Shown: positions 1 to 4,939 of the stretch, piece by piece
Position numbering within the stretch: the first letter of the stretch is position 1
How the letters are laid out: the number at the start of each line of letters is the position of its first letter
Source of the DNA: CAIRDP01 sp037141915
GTDB lineage: Bacteria > Bacteroidota > Bacteroidia > Bacteroidales > FEN-979
Reading direction: 5' to 3'
DNA length: 5,907 bases
Assembly (NCBI GenBank): GCA_037141915.1
Contig: JBAXBP010000207.1
Location: 1-5,907 of the forward strand
The notes under the pieces: generated by a model
The model's input: the letters and a program-made list of their open reading frames with translations, nothing else
Told to the model about the DNA's origin: nothing
Databases searched by the model: none
Made by a program: the position numbers and the translations under genes

Positions 1-2
1 CC

Positions 3-3000
3 AGGCGAAACCAGCTCTGGTTCCAGAATACCATGGGCCTGTTCATCAACACCCTGCCGCTGAGGATCAGGATAGATGAAGCTATGCCTGCCATGGAATT
101 CCTGCATTACATCAAGTCATATTCCCAGCAGGCAATGCTGAGGCAGGAGCTTCCTTTTGAGAAGCTGATTGAAGAAATCAACCCCGACCGCAACCTGGGC
201 AGCAACCCGGTGTTCCAGGTCCATTTCGTGCACCAGAACATCCCTTCGCTTTACAGTGTGAAGGGGATGGAGGTAAAACCCGAGAACATCGACTATTCCT
301 ACTCCAAGTTCGACCTGAACTTCTGGATCGAGGAGGCTAACAGTGAACTGATACTGTCGGCCACCTACCCTTCCGACATTTTTCTGCCGGAGACCGTATC
401 GCGTATCATCAGCAATTACAGACGGCTGCTTGGATCCATAACTTCCGCCTCGGAAGAAAGCTGCGGAAAGCTTAAGGTCTTTCCCGAAGACCAGCTTTCG
501 TCATTTGAAGGTCCCCACAGGGATTTCGGCTTCAGCGGGGGCAGCCCCTGGCTCACTGCTTTTGATTCATGCGTAAAGAAATTCCCGGGGAACATGGCAG
601 TACGGGATGTTTCAGGTTCACTAACCTATGCCGGGCTTGATAAGGAATCCGACCGTTTGGCCGGTCAGCTCAGTGCAGGGGGTGTATGCAGGGGTGACCT
701 GGTTGGGCTGCTTATGCCACGCGACTGTTCCCTGGTGACCGCCATCATCGCCATCTTCAAATGCGGTGCTGCCTATGTCCCCATGGATCCCGGATTTCCG
801 ACTGAAAGGCTGGAATTCATGGCAAGGGATTCGGGTTTGAAAGGGATCCTGAAGAAGGATGGTTATTTGCCACAGGCAGGATTTGAAGAAACACAGGCCA
901 TCCCTCGCCCCGCAAACCTTGCCTATATCATTTACACCTCGGGAACCACGGGTGTCCCCAAAGGTGTTTGCGTTGGCCATGCACAGCTCTTTAACTACTC
1001 CATGGCGGTATGGGAAAGAATGAAACTTGAGCCGGGCGATTCCTGCGCCACCATTTCCTCCATTGCCTTTGACCTGGGCAACACCTCCATTTTTCCGCCC
1101 CTGGTTCATGGAGCCGGCGTCGTGGTAATTCCTGAAGAATATTCCACTGATGCGTCCCTGCTTGCAGGCTGGTTTGCAGTGCAACCCGCCGACTGCCTCA
1201 AGATCGTTCCTTCGCATCTGTTGAGTTTGCTTTCTTCTTTGAAGGCGGATGACATCCTCCCGAAAAAACTCCTGGTTACCGGCGGTGAGAAATGCACAGT
1301 TTCCCTTGCTGCCAGGGTGAGGTCCCTTTCGCCGGCACTGAGGATCATCAACCATTACGGACCCACCGAGGCAACCATAGGAGCACTTACCTGGGAACTG
1401 CCTTCGGGGCCGGCGCCCCTACCCCCGGCAAACGGGGATGCTTTCCCCATAGGTTTTTCACTGTCCAACACCAGGGTATATATCACGGACCGGGAGATGA
1501 ACCTCCTGCCGAAAGGAGCGGAGGGAGAGATCATCCTGGGAGGCAGACAGATCGCATCGGGTTACCTGGGCCGGCCGGAACTGAGCCTTGGGAAATTCAC
1601 TGAAGATCCGCGACACCATGGGGAGATGCTTTACCATACGGGCGACATCGGGAAAATGGCCGGGGACGGCTCAGTGATATTCCTGGGCAGGAAGGACGAG
1701 CAGGTCAAGGTCAGAGGTTACAGGGTGGAGATCAGGGAAGTGGAGCAAACGATGGAACAGTATTCTTCAGTAGCCAGGGCAGTCGTTGTTCTACCTGAAG
1801 AGCCTGGTAGTCTGAGCTCCCTCAATGCCGTGATCATATTGGCCGATGATGCTTCCTATGCAGAATCCGCTTACCGTGACTGGCTTTCGCAGCGTCTGCC
1901 ATCATACATGATCCCTTCTTCGTTACGGGTGGTCGGCAGCCTGCCACTTACCCCGAACGGGAAGACCGACCTGAAGCAGCTAAGGACCTTGTCCGGATGG
2001 GAAACCGGCAGCGGATCCGCGGCCATGGCTCCAAGGGATATCACCGAGCTGAAGCTGCTAAGGCTTTTCGGCGAAGTGCTGGGAACAGGTTCTTTCGGGA
2101 TCACCGATTCATTTTTCGACATGGGAGGTCATTCGCTGCTCGCCATCCGGCTGTTTTCTGGAATAGAAAAGGAGTTCGGGATCCATCTTCCCCTTGCTAC
2201 ATTGTTCAGCAGAAGCAGCATCAAAGCCCTGGCAGCGGCTATCAGGAGCGAAGGGTTCACCATGGAGGAACGTTCCCTGGTAAGCATCAGGCACGGGGAG
2301 GGAGTGAAAAAATTGTACCTGGTACATCCTGCCGGAGGCAATGTGCTCTGTTATTTTGAGCTGGCCAAAGAGCTCCCTGCCCGGATCTCTGTTTACGGTC
2401 TGCAGGCCTCTGGACTCGGGGGAAAAACAGTAAACAGCGTATCGGACATGGCGCGCATATACCTGGAAGAGATAGAGCAGGGCGGTGAAGCAGGTGACCT
2501 GATTTTCGGGGGCTGGTCCATGGGAGCATTGATTGCCTTTGAAATGGCCAGGCAGGTGAAAAAGAACACAGGCATCAGCCCCGGCCTGATGGTCATCGAC
2601 CAGCTTGCTCCTTCCGATACGGCAGTCTCCAATCCAAAAGAAAAAGAAGATCCTGTTGGCAGGATGCTGGCCTTTGCCGGAAAAGTGGCCCACCTGGTCG
2701 GCAAGCCGCTTGGAATCACTGAATCTGACCTGAGAGGCAGAGACCCTGTGGAGCAGTCAGGGGTATTTCTTGATGTCTTCATCCGGGTGGGCCTGGTCCC
2801 TGAAGACATGAAAGTCTCACAGTTTCATGGTTACCTGGATACCATGATCCTTCATAATGAGATCACATCAGAATGCCGGCCCGGTATTTTCGACGGACCT
2901 GCTCTCCTGCTCAGGGCCATGGATAGCCTCGATCTGCCAAGCGCCTCCCAGGCTGCAGAAGAGCGCGCCCCCGACCTGGGCTGGGGGAAATACATTCCCG

Positions 3001-3137
3001 GGAACCTCGTTGTCAGGAACATCCCCGGGAATCATGTTTCGGTGATGGCCAGGCCCTGGGTGAAGGCTGTGGCCGGTTCCCTGGTGGAATGGCTGGGAAC
3101 TGAAGAAGGACATCCGTCAGCAAAAAAAGAAGTATGA
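3..3137 (+). CDS. NRPS termination module (partial C, then A-PCP-TE), predicted to load aspartate; 5' end outside window
   Basis: This is the C-terminal part of a nonribosomal peptide synthetase. The frame is open from base 3, and the first ATG (33) lies inside condensation motif C5 (GLFINTLPLR, 36-65), so it is not the start. Residue numbers count from that ATG. Condensation motifs C6/C7 follow (RQELPFE at 37, then DRNLGSNPVF). The adenylation domain spans about 175-650: LTYAGL 197, AYVPMDP 247, YTSGTTGVPKG about 301, FDLGNTS 346, NHYGPTE 440, YHTGDIG 534, GRKDEQVKVRG 552 and the NGK lysine K644. The specificity residues D347, L348, T351, K390, V415, G417, H441, I449, G450 and K644 match the aspartate code. 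The carrier domain has DSFFDMGGHSL, with S701 as the phosphopantetheine site. The type I thioesterase has GWSMG (S829), D856 in VIDQ and H1001 in GNH as probable catalytic triad. TE at the C-terminus makes this the last module, which joins Asp to the upstream chain and releases the peptide by hydrolysis or cyclisation. Domain calls are firm; the product is unknown. Confidence 0.96.
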   Translation, partial: RRNQLWFQNTMGLFINTLPLRIRIDEAMPAMEFLHYIKSYSQQAMLRQELPFEKLIEEINPDRNLGSNPVFQVHFVHQNIPSLYSVKGMEVKPENIDYSYSKFDLNFWIEEANSELILSATYPSDIFLPETVSRIISNYRRLLGSITSASEESCGKLKVFPEDQLSSFEGPHRDFGFSGGSPWLTAFDSCVKKFPGNMAVRDVSGSLTYAGLDKESDRLAGQLSAGGVCRGDLVGLLMPRDCSLVTAIIAIFKCGAAYVPMDPGFPTERLEFMARDSGLKGILKKDGYLPQAGFEETQAIPRPANLAYIIYTSGTTGVPKGVCVGHAQLFNYSMAVWERMKLEPGDSCATISSIAFDLGNTSIFPPLVHGAGVVVIPEEYSTDASLLAGWFAVQPADCLKIVPSHLLSLLSSLKADDILPKKLLVTGGEKCTVSLAARVRSLSPALRIINHYGPTEATIGALTWELPSGPAPLPPANGDAFPIGFSLSNTRVYITDREMNLLPKGAEGEIILGGRQIASGYLGRPELSLGKFTEDPRHHGEMLYHTGDIGKMAGDGSVIFLGRKDEQVKVRGYRVEIREVEQTMEQYSSVARAVVVLPEEPGSLSSLNAVIILADDASYAESAYRDWLSQRLPSYMIPSSLRVVGSLPLTPNGKTDLKQLRTLSGWETGSGSAAMAPRDITELKLLRLFGEVLGTGSFGITDSFFDMGGHSLLAIRLFSGIEKEFGIHLPLATLFSRSSIKALAAAIRSEGFTMEERSLVSIRHGEGVKKLYLVHPAGGNVLCYFELAKELPARISVYGLQASGLGGKTVNSVSDMARIYLEEIEQGGEAGDLIFGGWSMGALIAFEMARQVKKNTGISPGLMVIDQLAPSDTAVSNPKEKEDPVGRMLAFAGKVAHLVGKPLGITESDLRGRDPVEQSGVFLDVFIRVGLVPEDMKVSQFHGYLDTMILHNEITSECRPGIFDGPALLLRAMDSLDLPSASQAAEERAPDLGWGKYIPGNLVVRNIPGNHVSVMARPWVKAVAGSLVEWLGTEEGHPSAKKEV

Positions 3138-3898
3138 GATTGCCTCAGGGCTCGTTCCTTTCATCGGCCCGTATCGGGATCAGGAATGAACTGCAGTTTG
3201 CAGGGATGGCAGTGTTGCCCATCATACAGGGCATGCCGGCAGGTTCGGAACTGACCGGACTCCTCCACCCTAAGGAAAAGGAAAAGGCTGCAGCTTTCGC
3301 CTCGGAGATACGCCGGATTTCCTTTATTTACGGCAGGATAGCGGCAAAGCTGGCCATTCTGAAGGTATTCCCGGAAGTGAGAGCGCAGGAGATCAATATA
3401 GTGAACGGAGCCCTGGGAGAGCCGGTTGTTGAATGGAAGGGGAGTGAACATCCGGTCTCCATTTCTCATTCGGAACATCACAGTGCAGGGCTGGTGTTTC
3501 CCCCCGGCATACCGATGGGGATCGACATTGAAACGCCTGAAGAAAAGAACCGCAGCATCATTCCGTCCATTTTAAGCCCCGATGAAATGCAACTGTTAAC
3601 AGCTGCGAATGATTCGATAGAATTCCTGCATCTGCTCTGGACGGCAAAAGAGGCGGCCGGCAAGGCGAACGGGCAGGGATTCAGGCTCCCTGTGGAACAG
3701 TATGAAATAAAAACGGTGACGATCTGTGAGCGCGACGGCAGGCAGTATTTCCTCAGCCAATTCAGCCGGCTTGCAGGTTTTCATGCCCTTACTGTGATAC
3801 TTGACAAAGCTGTGCTGTCGGTGGCCTTTCCATCGTGGCCCGGTCTGCCTGATCAGGTCACCAGGCTTTTAAAAAACCACTCACGAAAACAATCGTAA
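3134..3898 (+). CDS. Sfp-type 4'-phosphopantetheinyl transferase
   Basis: This enzyme transfers the phosphopantetheine arm of coenzyme A to the conserved serine of carrier domains, making NRPS carriers functional in the cytoplasm. The 254-residue protein shows the Sfp-family pattern. It has a GR-A-K segment (YGRIAAKLAI, about 67-76), a GALGEPV segment, and SISHS with H112. The metal-binding MGIDIE has D131 and E133, and WTAKEAAGK has W169, K172, E173 and K177. The D-x-E and KE-x3-K spacings match Sfp (D107/E109, E151/K155). The chosen ATG overlaps the NRPS stop as ATGA, which implies translational coupling; only a weak purine-rich stretch (AAAAAAAGAAG) precedes it. A later ATG (residue 25) is possible but would lose the coupling. 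The short polar tail (KNHSRKQS) is encoded by DNA that also forms the tRNA operon terminator on the other strand. The likely partner is the carrier domain at S701 of the upstream gene and its assembly-line siblings. A housekeeping role in fatty-acid ACP activation cannot be excluded. Confidence 0.93.
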   Translation: MRLPQGSFLSSARIGIRNELQFAGMAVLPIIQGMPAGSELTGLLHPKEKEKAAAFASEIRRISFIYGRIAAKLAILKVFPEVRAQEINIVNGALGEPVVEWKGSEHPVSISHSEHHSAGLVFPPGIPMGIDIETPEEKNRSIIPSILSPDEMQLLTAANDSIEFLHLLWTAKEAAGKANGQGFRLPVEQYEIKTVTICERDGRQYFLSQFSRLAGFHALTVILDKAVLSVAFPSWPGLPDQVTRLLKNHSRKQS

Positions 3899-3904
3899 GT
3901 GGTT
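3867..3904 (-). terminator. Intrinsic terminator of the tRNA-Pro/tRNA-Thr operon, inside the transferase 3' end
   Basis: On the minus strand, AACCACTTACG (3904-3894) and CGTGAGTGGTT (3885-3875) form an 11-bp stem with one A-C mismatch and an 8-base loop (ATTGTTTT). It is followed directly by TTTT (3874-3871) and AAAA, a standard hairpin plus U-tract. It begins 11 bases after the tRNA-Thr 3' end. On the plus strand the same hairpin has the A-tract before it and GATTATCTG after it, so it should terminate poorly in that direction. It covers the last eight codons or so and the stop codon of the convergent transferase gene. Confidence 0.78.
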
Positions 3905-3915
3905 GATTATCTGTG

Positions 3916-3988
3916 AGCCACTCAAGGGACTTGAACCCTCGACCTGCTAATTACGAATCAGCTGCTCTACCAACTGAGCTAAAGTGGC
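3916..3988 (-). tRNA. tRNA-Thr(CGT)
   Basis: The minus strand folds into a 73-base cloverleaf. The acceptor stem is GCCACTT/GAGTGGC with one T-G pair, and the D stem is GCTC/GAGC. The anticodon stem is GCTGA/TTAGC with loop TTCGTAA. The variable loop is AGGTC, and the T stem is GAGGG/CCCTT with loop TTCAAGT. The anticodon CGT (3955-3953) reads ACG, giving threonine. The discriminator is T and no CCA is encoded (CAC follows), so CCA must be added after transcription. It is the second tRNA of a two-gene unit and shows no promoter box of its own. Confidence 0.96.
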
Positions 3989-3999
3989 TTTTTAAAAGC

Positions 4000-4022
4000 A
4001 ACCCCGGCTGTTCACCGGGGTT
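4000..4022. other. GC-rich hairpin between the two tRNA genes
   Basis: AACCCCGG (4000-4007) and CCGGGGTT (4015-4022) form a perfect 8-bp stem with a 7-base loop. Read with the tRNAs (minus strand), it is followed by GCTTTT and then the tRNA-Thr 5' end, so the U-tract is short and displaced. It may be a weak attenuating terminator after tRNA-Pro or a structured spacer that guides 5'/3' processing. tRNA-Thr has no obvious separate promoter, so complete termination here is unlikely. Read on the plus strand the stem is followed by only TT (4023-4024). Confidence 0.7.
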
Positions 4023-4026
4023 TTGG

Positions 4027-4100
4027 TCGGGATGAGAAGACTCGAACTTCCGACCCCCACGTCCCGAACGTGGTGCGCTAGCCAACTGCGCTACATCCCG
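4027..4100 (-). tRNA. tRNA-Pro(CGG)
   Basis: The minus strand folds into a 74-base cloverleaf. The acceptor stem is CGGGATG/CATCCCG, with the C1-G72 start typical of bacterial tRNA-Pro. The D stem is GCGC/GCGC. The anticodon stem is CCACG/CGTGG with loop TTCGGGA. The variable loop is GGGTC, and the T stem is GGAAG/CTTCT with loop TTCGAGT. The anticodon CGG (4066-4064) reads CCG, giving proline. The discriminator is A, and the next three bases (4026-4024) read CCA, so the 3' CCA appears to be encoded, unlike in the neighbouring tRNA-Thr. Confidence 0.96.
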
Positions 4101-4117
4101 AACTTAAATTAAGGGTG

Positions 4118-4125
4118 CAAAGGTA
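4118..4125 (-). promoter_or_regulatory. Bacteroidota-type -7 box for the tRNA operon
   Basis: The minus strand reads TACCTTTG, an exact match to the Bacteroidota -7 consensus TAnnTTTG. It ends 17 bases before the tRNA-Pro 5' end, leaving room for a short leader. The -33 element is weak: TAG (instead of TTG) lies 19 bases upstream, inside the ATGTACN repeat array. The position directly before a tRNA makes this a convincing promoter, but no transcription start is shown by sequence alone. Confidence 0.7.
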
Positions 4126-4132
4126 TAAAAAA

Positions 4133-4160
4133 ATGTACAATGTACTATGTACCATGTACG
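4133..4160. repeat. Four tandem 7-bp ATGTACN units
   Basis: The units are ATGTACA, ATGTACT, ATGTACC and ATGTACG, contiguous over 28 bases. The first six bases are identical in every unit and each contains the palindrome GTAC; the seventh base differs in every copy. The array lies between the stop codon of the kinase-like gene and the tRNA -7 box, covering the position where a -33 element would be. It could be a regulator binding array or a simple mobile-type microsatellite; no function can be assigned. Confidence 0.85.
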
Positions 4161-4184
4161 AATTATCCTGTAACGAAGGGAAGG

Positions 4185-4877
4185 TCAGAGCATTTCGCGG
4201 GCTTCCATCATGGCCAGTATGCCATGAACGATCTGCTGAACCGATAGGGTTGCGCAATTAAATTCTGCATCAAACATATATGGATCGAGCTTTTTACCCA
4301 GTATGAGTTCGTATAAGGCCGCGCGCTTTTTATCGGTAGTCATGATAATCTTTCTTGCTTCTTCTGCATTGACATTCCTTGCGCTGATGATTGCCTCAAC
4401 TCTCCAGTCCAGGGGTGCCTGCAGCCTCACGTGCAAGGCGCCGGGCATTCCCTGGAGTATCGCGGCCCCTCCCCTGCCCACAAGAACTACATGCCCTGCC
4501 TGTGCGATGGTCGTGACCACCTTGATAAGCGTGTGTTTGACTTTAAGATTGCTTACATATGAAGGCGAGAAGGAAACAAGGAAATCCTCAAGCAGTCCTT
4601 TTTCTCCTGCAGCCAGCAGGTATTTTACATCGGCCGCGTTAAGCTGAAGTTCCTTCGCAGCAGATTCAAGGACCTCCTTATTAATGAATTTCCACTTTAC
4701 GCGCGAGCCTTCCCCGAGCTTTTTATTGATGGCGTCGGTCAGCATCTGGGCAATCAGTTTCGAAGGGCAACCGAACTCCCTGCTGATGGTGACAATGGGT
4801 TTAATTGCCGGGTCCTTTTTTTGTTCCTCGGCTTTGCCCCTTTCAATGTAATATAATAAAAGGTTATTCATAACCAT
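4185..4877 (-). CDS. Cytidylate-kinase-like family protein (Cytidylate_kin2 type)
   Basis: This is a 230-residue cytoplasmic P-loop protein of the cytidylate-kinase-like group. Visible features are the N-terminal ISREFGCPSKLIA (31-43) in the P-loop position, VGRGGAAIL (133-141), RLQAPLDWRVEAI (151-163) in the region preceding the lid, and the DKKRAALYE segment (182-190). Canonical relatives have GSGGR or similar in the P-loop, whereas this one has GCPSK, so the nucleotide-binding loop is altered and CMP kinase activity is uncertain. The frame stays open to a TTG at 4919, but that TTG fits better as a promoter element. ATG 4877 (MVMNNLLLYY) or ATG 4871 (MNNLLLYY) are the plausible starts; neither has a clear Shine-Dalgarno sequence. 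It lies 62 bases after the permease stop and upstream of the tRNAs on the same strand. Its cellular role is unknown. The core cmk gene is usually a different protein. Confidence 0.82.
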   Translation of the reverse strand: MVMNNLLLYYIERGKAEEQKKDPAIKPIVTISREFGCPSKLIAQMLTDAINKKLGEGSRVKWKFINKEVLESAAKELQLNAADVKYLLAAGEKGLLEDFLVSFSPSYVSNLKVKHTLIKVVTTIAQAGHVVLVGRGGAAILQGMPGALHVRLQAPLDWRVEAIISARNVNAEEARKIIMTTDKKRAALYELILGKKLDPYMFDAEFNCATLSVQQIVHGILAMMEAREML

Positions 4878-4888
4878 CCGATTTGAAG

Positions 4889-4919
4889 CTAATTTACGAA
4901 ATTCCCGGGTAAAAAGCAA
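4889..4919 (-). promoter_or_regulatory. Candidate Bacteroidota-type promoter of the kinase-like gene
   Basis: The minus strand shows TTG (4919-4917), a 20-base spacer, and TAAATTAG (4896-4889), which matches the -7 consensus TAnnTTTG at all but one fixed position. A start about 4-7 bases downstream would place transcription at roughly 4882-4885, giving a very short leader before ATG 4877 or 4871. This would explain why there is no ribosome binding site and argues against the TTG being a start codon. One mismatch and a loose consensus keep confidence modest. Confidence 0.4.
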
Positions 4920-4939
4920 GTATCGCTGCTAAAACCGTA

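Larger units (their letters stand above)
3865..3999. repeat. 17-bp inverted repeat flanking tRNA-Thr
   Basis: GCTTTTAAAAAACCACT at 3865-3881 (plus) and GCTTTTAAAAAGCCACT at 3999-3983 (minus) agree at 16 of 17 positions. The second copy is the leader and first six bases of tRNA-Thr; the first is the 3' arm and U-tract of the terminator. Part of the match is explained by the near-palindromic CTTTTAAAAAG core, so the informative portion is mainly the CCACT block next to it. In the primary transcript these arms could pair and would compete with the terminator hairpin and the acceptor stem. Confidence 0.5.

Noticed and set aside
33..35. ATG as the start of the NRPS protein
   Set aside because: The codon lies within condensation motif C5 and the frame is open to base 3 with a sensible continuation (RRNQLWFQNT), so the gene starts before the window.
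621..1355. Long minus-strand open frame (244 residues) opposite the adenylation domain
   Set aside because: It has no recognisable domain, has a Cys/His/Gly-rich shadow composition, and lies wholly opposite conserved A-domain motifs in the true frame.
1406..1420. GC-rich near-palindrome (around GGGGCCGGCGCCCC) in the adenylation domain
   Set aside because: It is imperfect, lies within coding sequence between motifs A5 and A6, and reflects Gly/Pro/Ala codons in a variable loop.
2109..2809. Overlapping minus-strand open frames opposite the carrier and thioesterase domains
   Set aside because: They mirror conserved plus-strand coding sequence and show no family motif or promoter.
3875..3904. 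Hairpin as a plus-strand terminator for the NRPS operon
   Set aside because: No U-tract follows it on the plus strand; the tract is on the minus-strand side, so it serves the tRNA transcript.
4133..4160. ATGTACN array as a CRISPR
   Set aside because: The units are only 7 bp with single-base spacers; there are no spacers and no cas genes.
4303..4647. Plus-strand frame with a hydrophobic N-terminus opposite the kinase-like gene
   Set aside because: The signal-like hydrophobic stretch is a reverse-strand effect of kinase codons; the minus-strand protein has recognisable motifs.
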